DNA of 64,000 nucleotides from Cycas panzhihuaensis. Its lineage: Eukaryota; Cycadophyta. The stretch spans positions 33,301,741-33,365,740 of the forward strand of contig CM041465.1 of the NCBI GenBank assembly GCA_023213395.1, read 5' to 3'. Each line of letters starts with the position of its first letter. Positions within the stretch are counted from its first letter, which is position 1. The position numbers and the translations under genes were made by a program. Under the pieces are notes generated by a model. That model had not been told where the DNA came from and made no database searches. It was given only the letters and a program-made list of their open reading frames with translations. Shown piece after piece: positions 24,074-36,793 of the stretch.

Positions 24074-24235
24074 TTTGGCTTTGATGCAGTTTGTCTTACC
24101 ATCAATAACCTGTTCTAACATGCTAATGTGGAAGGTTTATATATGGAACTCTGTTTGGCTTTGATGCAAGTTTTGTCTTACCATCAATAACCTGTTCTAA
24201 CATGCTAATGTGGAAGGTTTATATATGGAACTCTG
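24074..24235 (+). repeat. Tandem duplication of about 80 bp upstream of CTP synthase exons
   Basis: Units 24074-24153 and 24154-24235 both run from TTTGGCTTTGATGCA to GGAACTCTG. The second has two extra bases near GCAAGTTTTG. They are otherwise identical by eye, which points to a recent event. Confidence 0.92.
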
Positions 24236-24771
24236 TGGGTAGATATACATATATGAACCTACTTGGTGATTGAGCTATACTAACATGAAGCTATATCTTA
24301 GAGTTTAGTAGTCTTTATGGTTTGATTATATTGCATAGCTTGGGATATTTGATGAAGCGTTAGTTCTGTCTATGATGTTGTTTATTTGACATTATACAAG
24401 GTGAAATTCTGATTTTGCACAACAGTATTTTTTAGTAGTACAAAGCTACCTTATTGTTTCATCCTCACTGGTTGTGACAATTACATCCATGTGGTTGATC
24501 CCTATTTTATTCCTATTGTTTCCAATTGTGTTGGAAGTATCCATGTATTCCCATGTACATGCTTGGGAGGGGGTTTCTCTTATGCAGCTGTGTCTCTGCT
24601 TACATATGTACAATATTTACACACGGTTTCTTTTGGTAGATTGTCCCCCCCACCCCACTCTTATGGAGATGCCTTTTACACTCCTCTTTTTTGATGTGTT
24701 GTAACTGGTGTGTTTTGACAGTCCTGTTGATCGGCTTTGGTCATTTGTGGACATTAATATAATTTCTTTCC

Positions 24772-25212
24772 TTATTTTCCAAGTAGCTTCCAAGAATGTG
24801 TCAACCATTGACTAAAATAACCTTTCCTCTCTCTCGGTCTAATGTGCCCCCGAGTAATTTCTTCTCCACCTTTGAATATTTGCTCAAATGACATTCTTGA
24901 TGAGTCAAGCATCGACACAAAATGCCTTCTCTGGTCTATATGGAAGACTATAGCCATCTATCTTTGTCTGCCTTCATGGACTTCAATATGACACATATCT
25001 CCCCGTGCATGCATTCTTTGGAGCATTGTACTGTAGCTGGAACATCGTAGTTTGACTTCCAGTACAGAAAGTCTCTGTACAATTTGTTTTTTTTCTTTGG
25101 CCTTTCTATTGCCTTTGGCTGGTTCAAAGGCAAAGGTTCTGACACTTTGGCCTCCTTCACTGGCTATTAGGAATGATGTTGGGACTTTCATTTTCCCTTC
25201 AGCTTCTCCCAT
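24772..25212 (-). pseudogene. Antisense coding-like remnant, unidentified
   Basis: Two adjoining minus-strand frames have protein-like composition: one holds PKKKNKLYRDFLYWKSNYDV and a cysteine pair (CSKECMHGEIC), the next, from 24957 leftwards, holds FHIDQRRHFVSMLDSSRMSF. A frame change at about 24950 separates them. I do not recognise the family. It could be a processed gene fragment, a nested antisense gene exon or chance. Confidence 0.25.
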
Positions 25213-25890
25213 TCATCACCTTTGTCATTGTTGGCCAGAGTTGGTCATTCTCGTGCAGACTGCCATTTTAAGAGTTATTGGTCTTTCCTATGATTTCTAT
25301 GATGCAAAGGCAATCTTTGTTCATGGATCTGACTTTGGAAGACTGGAAACAAACAATCGTGATGTTGAGATGTTGGATTGATTATTTAAACACATGATCT
25401 GCCTTCTCAAACAAAAGAAACTCCTTTCAGAATTCTTGTTATAGACATTTGGTTTTTATTCATTCATTGCTTTGGCTGTTTTGTCAGGACAGAATGAAGA
25501 ATTGCATTTGTCTCTTTCGTCATGTTTGCAGTGGCCCCCATCTAAAAGCTGTTGTGACAATCCTTTCAATTTGCAGCATGGAATGCTTTCACACAAACTA
25601 AGCAACTTGCTCTCTATGTGTCTCCATGAAGTTTTTTGTTTGTGAGTTCATTACAAACTTTCCTTTCCCACATAAGATAAATGAAGACCCACTGCTTGAT
25701 TTGATCGTTGCTGGCAATGATTCATAAACAACTATGACCATTGAGTGCTATCATGTGCTTCCTTGCTTTCCTTACTGTCATCTCTGGTCTCTTCTACCAG
25801 CTGTTTCTTTTCATTCTTGTATCAATTGGTATGTCTTGAAATGCTACCTTGTTTATTACTGAAACTCTTTAGCTTGATTGACTTGGACAG

Positions 25891-28800
25891 CCCTTATTGG
25901 AGAATACAAAGGAGAAACTGTCCCAATTTTGTCATGTTCCAGTAAGGGAGTTTTGAATTTCTTGTAGCATTTCTGTTTTGACATGTTTCTCTAGGTTATA
26001 CTAAAATTGAGTTTGATATGTATGATTTTCTTGTAATAGGCAGGGAATATTCTCAATATTCATGATGTTCCAAACATTTGGCATGTCCCTTTATTACTAA
26101 GGGTGAGTAGTTTTGGCAGGTAACTCTTTCAGGGCCAAAAGCCTAAGTCATTGAACTTCATTGTGCTAATGGGAGATAGGATTAGGTTAGCAGCTCAATC
26201 AGAATTCAAACACAAATTTTGTTTGACTACTAATAGGAAGATGTATTGGTGAATCGTTTGTTGGCACAGGATCAGAAGGCTCATGAGGCAATTTTGAAAC
26301 AGTTGAACTTTCTAAGGTGGGTATTCATTATCCATTTTGTATCTGTTACTGGAGTTTCACTATGCTTCTCAAAATCCTTTTTGTGCATTTGATAGTTTAT
26401 GCTGTTTGCTTTGTTTTACTGTGTCTCTATGATTTGCACAATTTAGTATTTTCTATGGTTGCTTTTGACATTTTGACTTTGCTAAAGTAGTTCTTATTTA
26501 TTTCATGTCAAAGTTTTTCCTACCAAAATTCTTTGGCTGGCAGCATTTGTAAACCCCCGCTTTTAGAGGAGTGGACTATGAGAGCAGAGCGATATGATAA
26601 CCTTACAACTGAAGTCAGTTCTGCTTCAACTACCATACTCTTTCACTTTCAGGAAGAATGGTCCTCAGACTCAGCTTTGGTTTTCATTTTTAGATTGACT
26701 CGTATCTTCTTATGCGCAGGTCAAAATTGCCATGGTTGGAAAATACACTGGCCTTTCAGACTCTTATCTTTCTGTGTTGAAGGTGGACCCCTTTTTCTTC
26801 AGATATGATCTCAAGTGTTACACTTGTAATCACAAACTGTCATGAATGGTTTTAACCCTCTTTAATCTGACTTTAAAGGCCAACTGCATCATGGTTATTT
26901 CAAAATGTTAAAGGCAAAGCATTTTGTTTTCTTTAAAACAAGAAACAAAGTTTTGTAGAATCCCATGAGACATGACTCATAAATTTACGATAAAATAAAC
27001 AAAGCATGGAAAGAAACATGGAACTTCATACTTACAAAGCTTCTGGCTCTAGCAATGTCGCAGAATCTTAAAAGAATTGCATGTTGCATAAATGCTACAT
27101 TTAGGTTCAGAACTTGCTTCTTTGATTTTTTGTAATTTAAACATTGGTTTATTTAACAAATATTGAACACGGGTTTAATATGATAAATCTTTAAGGAGTT
27201 TCATTAGAATAAACATTTTGTTTTTTCGCTTAACATCACAAAAAGACATTTCTGTAGATGGTAAGACGAATAAGAATTGCCTTTCTGGTTTGAATATATA
27301 TGTTTCTTTAGCTTTCTTTTGGGAGTTAAACTTATGACTTTGTGAGAAACTGATAACATGCCCTAAACTCAGCAACCCTCCATATGAAATGCACATTACT
27401 TTTTCCTTTTCCCCATTTCCAGAGGGTTTTTATAATGTTATCTAAATATTTTCTGGCTATTAATGTTTTTTATTTGAAATCGGCAGGAGTTGCAGCATCA
27501 ATGAGATATACATTGGACATTAGAAGTACATATACTTCTGAATGTCATATCTCCAGCAGACCCTGTCATCCTAAGTCTTCTAAGATCGGGAGATGATAAT
27601 TAGTTACCATATTAGTTATTAGGGATATTGGACACATACATTCCATAACCTGTTTTTCATTAAATTTCACAGGCTCTTTTGCATGCTTGTATAGCATGTT
27701 CTATGAAACTGTCCGTTGAATGGGTTGCAGCCACTGACCTCGAAGATGAAGCTGCACAAGAGGTTTGAATCTTGTGAAGAATACACCTTGATTCATGTAT
27801 AACATTTGATGGAAGTGGTGTAAACACACATCACTTTCATTATTGGTTATGAACTCAAAATGTTTTTTTTCCTTTACAGACACCAGAGGTTCATGCAGCA
27901 GCATGGAGAGCGCTGAAGGTGAGCTGTAATTGGGATCAAATATCTTATTTGTTTTGCGTTTTCCTTTTGTTTTTGTTTGGAGGGATGGGATGGGGCCTGG
28001 AGAGCATGTGGGTGGGCACAGGGAGGTGAGCTCCAATCTTTCATTATCTAATATGGGTTAGATCAAGTGGAAAATACTTGGGAGTCCTTGTATGATGGTT
28101 GCATTTGGTGACCATAACTTGATACATAAAACATTCTTTCATCTCAGGGAGCAGCTGGTGTTCTAGTTCCTGGTGGATTTGGTGATCGTGGTGTTCAAGG
28201 AAAAATATTGGCAGCAAATTATGCTCGAAGACATGGGATACCCTATCTTGGCATTTGCCTGGGGATGCAGATTTCTGTTATTGAGTTTGCACGTTCTGTG
28301 TGTATTCTTTCCCTTTGTGATTGTTTTCTAGTTGCCATTGATTGATAGCAAAGAAAGGTTAGGATTAGATGCTACCTCAAGTTTGTTTGGTAAGCTACTT
28401 ATTTGCTCCTCTTGTTTTTGGAAGGTTCTTGGTCTGGAGGATGCCAACAGTACAGAATTTGATCCACAAACACAACATCCTTGCATCATTTTCATGCCAG
28501 AGGTAAATATTTTTGGGTCTGACAGTGGCATTCATATGATTGTAGAAAGAATTATTTATATAACGGGACTGTAACAGTGCAAGGGATTTATGTTCATGGT
28601 GTTAAATGAATTTAATCTTATCTAACACAGGGCTCAAAGACTCATATGGGGAGTACAATGCGTCTGGGTTCCAGGAGGACATTCTTTCAGACCCCTGATT
28701 GCATTACTGCAAAGCTGTAGGCATCATATACATTCTGGTTGATTTGAATTTAAACATTTGAGCTGCATGTTCTTTTGCTAATATTTCCAAGTCTGAAAGA

Positions 28801-29511
28801 CCTGATTATTTCATACTTAACAATGTCCCTTTGAGAAATGCTCGGCTTATATAAAGAAACAGTGGCATTTATAGATAAACGCTTTGTTGGGCACAATTTT
28901 CTTAAGATAATGAATCCTTTAACCTTAATCTAATATCTGGTATTTGTGCATTTCTGCTGAAGATACCAAAAAGTTGACTTTGTTGATGAGCGACACCGGC
29001 ATAGATATGAGGTTTGATGACAAATTTATTTGAAAGATGAATTTTACTTACTATATATTGTGATTATTGCTTATGATACCGTGGACTTCATGCTAGTGGA
29101 AATTAAAATAATTTCTTAATGAACCTTTGTTATACTTTATAAAATTAGGCCTAACTGCTCCAGCAATTAATAAATTGTGGTTCTAAGGATCTTCGTATAC
29201 TTATGTTCAACTGAAATACATCTTATCACAGGTCAACCCTGACATGGTTGAAAAACTGGAAAATGCTGGGCTTAAGTTTGTGGGCAGGGATGAAAGTGGT
29301 AGAAGGATGGAGGTATCATAATATTGTGAACTGCTTGCTTGGCCTTCATAGCAGTAATCAGATTATGGAGAATAGCTTAACATAGAAGTCCAAGTCTTTG
29401 TATCAGAACTGATGATGCATTTGTGAACAGATACTGGAGCTACCCAGTCATCCTTTCTATGTTGGAGTCCAGTTCCATCCAGAATTCAAGTCAAGACCAG
29501 GCAAACCATCG
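25891..29511 (+). CDS. CTP synthase, 13 internal exons (end of synthetase domain and glutaminase domain)
   Basis: CTP synthase makes CTP from UTP with ATP and glutamine, the last step of de novo pyrimidine synthesis, normally in the cytosol. Exons: 25891-25941, 26040-26102, 26270-26316, 26544-26613, 26720-26782, 27673-27762, 27880-27918, 28148-28297, 28425-28502, 28631-28716, 28963-29011, 29232-29312, 29431-29511. All have GT...AG borders and join in frame without stops (948 bases, 316 codons). The first four give the end of the amidoligase domain ([36 protein letters not shown]). [19 protein letters not shown] opens the glutaminase half. PGGFGDRG is the oxyanion loop, GICLGMQ holds the nucleophile Cys, and FHPEF holds the catalytic His and Glu. 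The N-terminal ATP-binding half (about 250 residues) is not visible in the window. The last exon is uncertain: a later donor at 29525 would add VVFL like the family's LFLG, and a possible final LGQLHKL-stop lies at 29708-29731. Confidence 0.93.
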
Positions 29512-29524
29512 GTAGTCTTTTTAG

Positions 29525-30806
29525 GTGCTGTATTCCACGTTTCTGTTCTATATATTTACAGCAGTACATTACTTCATAACAATATTTATATTAAATATTA
29601 TGATTTCATGCTGTGCATTGCCTGCATAATTTGAGTCATATTGTGCCACTCAGTGTTCTTTTGCAAGTAGATTGGTTGCTTAAACAATATCAATTTTGTC
29701 ATGATAGCTGGGGCAGCTCCATAAACTCTAGTGAATTTTGAGTCCTCCAACAAGCCCATTACACTAAATGCTAAATGTATGTAGAAGGGAGGAAGTGGAC
29801 GCCAGAGCAGCCTATTGCATATATGGATGTGGCCTTCCTTTCAATGTAGTTCACTCGTCATATAGGTAAGATATGTTACATGCTATCAATGTGGCACCCT
29901 AATGCTATGTGAGTCCAAAATTTGATAGGATTTGCACCGCGTTGCTTCAAAAGGAAAGGTCTTTAGTGAAAGGGATGTTGGAGCCCATTAGTTCTTCTTA
30001 CAGAATTCTTGGTCTCTCTATTGTAGCTAATGGGTGGATTGATATAAGCATGCTTCAAGGACTAACTGTGGTTGGATAAGCAGAGACAATTTACTACAGA
30101 GATTTGAGGGTGGATAATGTATAAAGTATTGGAGATGGAGAAAAGAGAGAGAATGCCTTCTCAATTTCTTTCTATTCCATTATGAAATGCAAGTACATTT
30201 TTATAATTGGAAAATGTAGTTTTAAGTAGTTGCTGGGCCTAACTAACCCGTTATTAATTAACTCTAACTAATTAAGCTTATCCTATTTACAAAACACAAC
30301 TTAACCATAGTCATTTGCTTTGTTAAATTTATTATTTATATGAAGTATATTTAGGTACACTAATTGATGAGGACATATCCTAGGTTACATGTGAGTTCTC
30401 ACCATTTGCTCCCCTCTTTAGGAATAAATTGCTCCCAATTTTAGGGTCTTGTTGAGATGTGGAAAGTATCATTCCACTGCAGCTTTAGAGAACCAATTTG
30501 CTTACTAGAACAATTTGTCTTTATTGACAATCAAGTAGTAGGCCTTTTGTTGATTTGCACCCCTTGTCTTGATACCAGGAATGGAATATGTCGGAAAAGG
30601 AGTCTTAGGATCATTTCGAATGCCCTCTAGAACATGGTGGGTGCTAGCTTGCATAGACAACGTGTTATTGATGGGATGAGGAACCAACATTATAGGAATT
30701 GAAGATCCAAGGATTGGCGTGGTAATAGCAATTAGGGCTACTTGGGAAGATTGGAATTTGTGCTTCTACATGCCCTTTTGTATTGTGCAGGTGTGCTCAT
30801 CATCGT
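29525..30806. other. Sequence after CTP synthase exons
   Basis: A possible terminal exon at 29708-29731 is weak. From about 29790 the sequence looks like decayed retroelement or LTR material, but no partner copy exists in the window. A minus-strand frame at 30505-30690 (HPINNTLSMQASTHHV region) has protein-like composition without recognised family. Confidence 0.35.
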
Positions 30807-31131
30807 TGTGGCAGGTCCACATCCAAACAACAAAATCGAAACAAGATTTCCAATAGATCAAGATAGGTTTCATAGATATTCGCCCCAGATTTTATGCATT
30901 TACAATGGTAACTCTCTGCAGAGATAATAATACTAGCAGATCACATATATTTAGAACATATCATTCTTCATAAAACATTACTCAGCAGACATAGTTCGGT
31001 TATCCCTACAGTACAACATCCATACATTGAAAAATAAGAGTAGAAGTTGAAAATGATAATAAATTAATAACATAATCTGGTATAAAATTCAATAGTTGCA
31101 ATCCTCTTTGAGGCAGGAGCGATTCTCCAAC
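30807..31131 (-). repeat. 3' LTR of element E, part left of copia B
   Basis: Aligns with 47144-47467 over its whole length (CACATCCAAACAACA, CATTCTTCATAAAACATTAC, GGCAGGAGC blocks). It is interrupted at CTCCAAC by copia B. Confidence 0.87.
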
Positions 31132-31430
31132 TGAAAAGAGTCGGTCTATCCTTCATCTCCATGAACTATACACAAAGGCAAACATGGGAGCAAGAGAGAC
31201 TTGAGAGAGAAAGAGTAGCTCTCACAAAAATGGGGAGGTGAGAATGAGCCTCTTCCATTGAGCTTTTACTTTTATATTGAGAGAGGGAGCATTAGAGTTA
31301 GGTGAAATGAAATTACACATACTGCACATGAAAGTGCATTTCACTTAAGTGATCTAATTTAAAGTTCACTTAAGACCTTTTTTAGGAATAATCAACTAAT
31401 GTAATGACCTTGTGACATTAACCTATTTCA
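31132..31430 (-). repeat. 3' LTR of copia B
   Basis: Aligns with 45652-45952 with about 18 differences in 300 by eye. Shares GGCAAACATGG, GAGACTTGAGAGAGAAAG and CACTTAAGTGATC blocks. Confidence 0.9.
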
Positions 31431-31852
31431 ATCTCCCCCTTAATGGTAGAAGGTTATTTTATCCTATTTTATTCTATCCTATGAGATTTTCATTTGAGCC
31501 TCTTACAAAGCAAATTGCTATGACACTTTTGTGGGAAACTCTCATGGGGAAGAAAACCCACAGACTTTCTAATCTACTAACTTGGCTTTAAATGAAGTTA
31601 GATAGCCAATCAATACAATGAATTTTGTAGCTGAAATCTACTGAGTCTTCATATACCATTTGGTCATCCCCCATGCCCTTTCAGGATTTCACAGGTTCTG
31701 ATTTTCCAAAATGATACAACCCTTATCCTTTCGCGCCCACAAGGGGTTTTCATGAATGGGATAGAGCAGAGACTTGCTCTTGTCCTTCTGCGCCCACAAG
31801 GGGTTTTTACGAATGAGACAGAGTATGATGGTCTTATTGTCATCTTCTTCAA

Positions 31853-34004
31853 TCAGTTGGAGATGGAGGCCCTAAGGCTGAGTTGCCTTTGGAACTGTTC
31901 AAACTTCACCCTCTTCAGTGGTTTGGTGAAGATATCAGCCACTTGATCAGCTGTGGGGTAGTACTTCAATTGAATTGTGCTATCATGAACTAGTTCCCTA
32001 ATCCTATGGACTTTCGTACTTATATGTTTGGTACGATCGTGAAATATAGGATTTTTAACCATTTGGATTATAGACTGATTATCCACATGTAAGTTGGTAG
32101 AACTTGTTTGGGTGGCATTCAATGTATTCAACAATTTTCTAAGCCATATCACCTCCTTGCTTGTCTCAGAAGCAATAATATATTCAGCTTCGTCAGTTGA
32201 GTCTGCAACTATCTTCTGCCATTTGGATCTCTATGATATTGGTGTTGTTCCGAGAAATGTTACATACCTGGACGTGGATCTTCCTCTGTCTTTATCTCTG
32301 GCAAATTTTGAGTTTGTGTATGCATAAAGTTTGAATTCTGCATTGGGTTCATACAGCAAACCATATTTGTTGGTCGTCTTTAGGTACCTCAACACTCATA
32401 CTGTAGCCTGCCAATGATTTTGCTTAGGATTTGTCATGAATCTTGCAAGAATGTCAACAGAGTGTGCAATATCTGGCCTTGTGTTGGTAGTGTAGATGAG
32501 ACTACCTACAAGTTGCCTATAGAGTGTTGCATCTGCCTCCCTAGTGTCACCATCAACTGAGAGTTTAGCATTAGGTTCCATAGGTGTAGCCATTGGTCGA
32601 GCGTCTTCCGACTAAAACTTTGTCAAAAGATCGTTGATATATTTTTCTTGGGAGAGAGAGATTTTGCCATTCTTTTGAGTTACTTCAATTCCCAAGTAAT
32701 ATTTCATCAACTCGAAGTCAGACAATTCAAAAGTTTTGGCAAGGTCCTTCTTCAACTGGCTGATTACCTATTCACTATTCCCCGTTATTAGCATATCATC
32801 TGCAAAGATTAAGAGGTAAGTGACTTTATCATTTTGGTGCTTGATGAATAGTGTTGCATCAATATCTTAATAGACATAAACCTCATATCCAAGTTGCCTC
32901 ATTCTTTCAAACAACTTGGTAAACTAAGCACGAGGGGCTTGTTTTAGGCTGTACAAGGACTTTCTAAGTTTGTAAACCTTATGTTCCAAACCAATAATCT
33001 TGTATCCTTTTGGCTGAGCCATGTAAATTTCTTCTTTAAGGTCCCCATTGAGAAATGCGGTCTTAACATGGAGTTGGTGGATTTTCCAACCCTATTGAGC
33101 AGCCAAGGCAATAAGAGTTCTGATTGTAGGCCACTTGGTTGTAGGAGCAAATATTTCAGTGTAGTCGATTGTTTCCCTTTGCGTGAATCCTTTTACTACC
33201 AACCTCGCCTTATGTTTTTCTAGGGTGCCATCTGATCTGTACTTGTTTTTGAACACCCATTTGTTTTGAATTACCTTTTTTCCAAGTGGTAGATCAACGA
33301 GCTCCCATGTACCGTTCTTGATAAGAGATTGGTGCTCTTCATTCATGGCATTTCTCCAAACTGCATGCTTTACAGCTTCTTGGTATGTTAGGGGCTCTTC
33401 ATTAAGAGCAAGGTGTAATTTTGTTGATTCAAGCTTAATGGAAAGTGATTTGTGCATCCTTGCTCTATGGGCACTTCTAATGCCAGTTTTGCCTACATCA
33501 TATGGTCGCATATCTTTGTGTAGCTGGTAGGCTTCACGAAAACCTCGAGTTGGAAATGAGGTTTTCATTTCCACAGCCTCTTGGTCTTCGTTTTGATCCT
33601 GAAAAGGATCATGTGAAATGTTTAGCACGGAGGAAGTTGATGATGCTGGAGAAGATGGGCTAGCCATTGATGTTGGAGAAGGTGGTCCTTCTGCTATGGC
33701 TTTGCCTTTGTCAACTTCGCTATTCTCAAATGATGGTGTTGGATGTGTACACATCGGATGAGAGTCACAACTTGTATCCTTCGGGGCTCTATTGTCAAAT
33801 TCCAAGATTTTGAGCAATTGTTGAGCATCTTCCCCCCTAAATGTTGGTATCTGGACATCAAATTCAGTAGCATCATTAAATCAAAGACGTCTTGGAGTCA
33901 AGTTTAAGCAATTGATCTTTAGTCTCTGCAAAGATAACATCTCTAGTGATGATGATTTTGCATTGTGAAGGTAGAAAAACCTTGTACCCCTTTTTGTCCA
34001 TAGG
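31853..34004 (-). pseudogene. Copia B integrase tail, reverse transcriptase and RNase H
   Basis: After the integrase tail next to gypsy 2, a serine- and proline-rich linker leads into RT: LTYQEAVKHAVWRNAMNEEH, then NKWVFKNKYRSDGT and KARLVVKGFTQRETIDY (33092-33817, 241 codons intact). The central RT with the catalytic motif lies in broken frames around 32800. RNase H pieces at 32396-32593 and 31853-32152 show TRPDIAHSV, HVDNQSIIQMVKNP and DIFTKPLKR. The family differs from copia A and C in sequence. Confidence 0.87.
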
Positions 34005-34827
34005 TGTTGGAGTCAAAAGTGATCCAATGGCTGTGTGAGGACCAGAGGTAGGTCAGATAACCCGAGTTGTGCGGTGCAGTGCATCGGAGGTACGCACGAG
34101 GCAAAACGGCAGAAAAACAAGCATTCTGGGTACGTATGATAGGTGCGTACCTAGAACGGGTACGTATGACAAAAACGTACCAGCAGCGGAACGGAACCAA
34201 GCAGCGGCGGTACGCATGACTCTAGGGGACCAGTGAAGACCTGTTGAGGTGCCAGACGTACGTACGGACATACGGACCCAAAGGATTAATTAATTAAGGC
34301 TAAACAAAGTGATTAAGTGAAGAGGTACGCATGACTGAAAGGGTACGGTTATGACGGTCATAACCCTTCACCAAAAGGTACCAAAGATGAGTACTTAAGG
34401 AGGTACGCATGATTCACTGGTTAGGGTGAGAGCCGGATATCACAGTGCACGCAAGGGTGCGTAAGACAAGACGCATGATGACCCATTTGGAGCATCACGT
34501 ATGATAAGTACCATCCGGCACGCATTGTAACAGAAAGCGTATCATGTCTTTGGAATGCTCAGGAATGCATTCCAGCCACTGTGTAAATGAACTGTTGACT
34601 TAATAAAAGGAAGAGTTACGTGGAAATTGGTGTATTCTTGGTGTTGTGATGATGATTTCCGAGTATGTATTGATTTACATCACCGTGTACCATTACGTGA
34701 ATTATATATGGAATGTATGTGGAATGTATGTGAATAACCATGTTGATGATATCCACGAAACTAGACTATAGCTGTAACCTTGACAAGCACATTGATTCCA
34801 CAAAGGGTGTGGAATCTCCCATCAACA
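34005..34827 (+). repeat. 5' LTR of gypsy 2
   Basis: Starts TGTTGGAGTC, ends AATCTCCCATCAACA. Rich in iterated GTACG and TACGTA words between about 34070 and 34520. Pairs with 43650-44448. Confidence 0.92.
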
Positions 34828-34842
34828 TTGGTTCCGTTGCCT
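34828..34842 (+). other. Primer-binding site of gypsy 2
   Basis: TTGGTTCCGTTGCCT follows the LTR. Gypsy 3 has TTGGTTCTGTTGCCG at the same place (48501-48515). This resembles the Asp-tRNA-type sites common in plant gypsy elements, but with TTCC or TTCT in place of CGCC, so the tRNA is not assigned. Confidence 0.65.
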
Positions 34843-35428
34843 ACGCCGCTGAGGAGGGACAGGCCTAGGGGTTTCAAGGGAAAAGAATGTGTAAAGGGCA
34901 GAGGACCACAGGCTGGCCATGATGGCGGGTCAGAACTAAGCCACCGGCAGCCTGTGGGACCTTCCAATGCCACCTAAGAGGCCTTCAAGGTCGGAAGAGC
35001 CCCGAAGGATACTTCACCCAAGGAAAAGGAAACCAAAGAAACAAAGGGCACCGAGATGGTCAAAAGAAGCAAAACTCGAAGGGCGAGGAGGTTAAGTTCG
35101 CAAAACAACGAGACTAAGGACAAGTCCGTTGAAGGATCCGAGGCAAGTGGAGCCAGACACCTCAGAAGAGGAAACCCATGGCGAACATGGTATTGACACC
35201 GCCCCTATCGAGATGATTTGTTTAGCCCGAGATTGAAGGGAAGCCAAAAGTGGATGAAAAACATAAAGAGATCCTAACGAGGGAAGTATACGGTGGAGGA
35301 CGGCCCAAGGACCTAGGTGACAATGATAAGAAGGCGGAGGAAGGTCCCCAAGATATTGGGAGAACAAGCTAACGAGAGCTTTTGAAGATTCGACAGAAAG
35401 GGGATCTGATCAATCTTACATTACGGTA

Positions 35429-36690
35429 ATGCCATTGACTATACAAGTTCCAGGTGTAGTGGAACCTATACACATAAAAACTTCATTTAAGAATCCGCTC
35501 TTTGGGAAAGAGAGTACAGCGGTAGTTACTCCCAGTGCATCCCCAAAGGACGGAGGAGGGGAAAGATCACCATCAGGTGGGGGACAGTTGCAATCTCCCA
35601 AAATGGACGATTATAGAGATTTTGGGAAACTAATCTTTAATGATACTTCGGACGCAGCAGAGCATGTGTATCTATTTCAGAACCTCATTGATGTCAAAAA
35701 GATTACAGACGAAGATGAAATCAAAGCACGCTTTGCCTGTACATTGAGAGAAGCACCCTTGGCTTGGTATAAGGAAACAAACAAGAATTAGCCATGGGTA
35801 AAGATTAAGAAAGCGTTTGAAGAAAGATTTCAAAAGTTTCGCAGTAATGAAGCCGTGGAAATCGCACTACGAGAGATCAGGCAGAGGTCGGGGGAATCCG
35901 TCCTAACTTATATTAGCCGAATGAAGATTATTGCAACGAGCATGATCAATGAAACGATAACGGATCATAATATGAAGAATTACTTTGTAAGAGGGCTGAA
36001 TGAAAAGTTGCGAGCCATGATGCATGCTCATCCGTTAAAGTCATTTAAGAATGCTCAGGATTTGGCATTAGATTTTGAGATGGAAATGGATGCCCAAGTA
36101 GGAGGACAAGATTCCTTGCTGTTAAGATTACAAGATGAGATTAGAGAGCTGAAGCAAAACCAATACAACCGAACCTTCTGCCAGGTAGGGGTAGCAGAAG
36201 AGGAATCGGAATTGGAAGCACTAAGAAAAGAGGTAGCAAGATTGAAAATCAGAAATAACTGGGAAGAAGAAGAGACGCCCAAAAAGAAAGAGCACACTGG
36301 AAGAGTAACCAAGTGGTGCCACATCTGTGAAGAAAATTCACATACCACCCGGGAATGTGATTTGAATTTAAAAAACAGTGCGACGCACCAACAGGAGAAG
36401 TGGTGCCACATATGTGAGGTTGACACACATACAACCAAGGATTGTTTGGGAAAAGCATTCAGAGGTCGAGGTCGGGGAAGAGGCAACCCACCTCGGAATG
36501 TGTATACAACGAGGGGCGCACCAGAACCCTCGAGGAAGAAATAGCCGATGGGGAGATGCCTCATTTGTCTACAGTTCGGGCACTGGAAGTCCGAATGCCC
36601 AATGAAGCAAGAATACGAATGCAAGCCGTCAGAGGCAAAGAATCGTGGCCCAAGCCGACCACAAAACAGAGGATTGTAAGGGTAAAGCTA
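35429..36690 (+). pseudogene. Gypsy 2 gag
   Basis: Gag core at 35600-36100 shows FGKLIFNDTSDAAEHVYLFQN, DEDEIKARFACTLRE and LAWYKE, then YISRMKIIATSMINETITDH. Three CCHC knuckles follow: CHICEENSHTTREC, CHICEVDTHTTKDC and CLICLQFGHWKSEC, each C-x2-C-x4-H-x4-C. An arginine/glycine-rich stretch (FRGRGRGRGN) sits between the second and third. Two TAG codons at 35789 and 36542 replace Glu and Gln codons kept in gypsy 4. Otherwise one frame runs from 35429 to about 36680. Role: RNA packaging and capsid. Confidence 0.9.
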
Positions 36691-36793
36691 AAGCGACTAA
36701 CCTAATGACAATCGTGCCAGAAACTAAGAATGTGAAATTACAGAACAAACAGAAAGAGAAATTGGATGAAGGATATCCAAACCCCCAATGTAA

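Larger units (their letters stand above)
23857..25890. other. Sequence between copia C and the first CTP synthase exon
   Basis: Contains an 80-bp tandem duplication and a minus-strand coding-like remnant (both listed). I looked for further CTP synthase exons (P-loop GGVVSGLGKG, SIKIDPYLN, GGTIGDIES motifs) and saw none, so this is probably intron or a truncated 5' region. Confidence 0.5.

Noticed and set aside
24474-24704. Possible CTP synthase exon resembling the IHVSLIPV region
   Set aside because: The translated words (IHVVDPYFIPIV) only superficially resemble it; the neighbouring residues do not match and no suitable splice sites were found.
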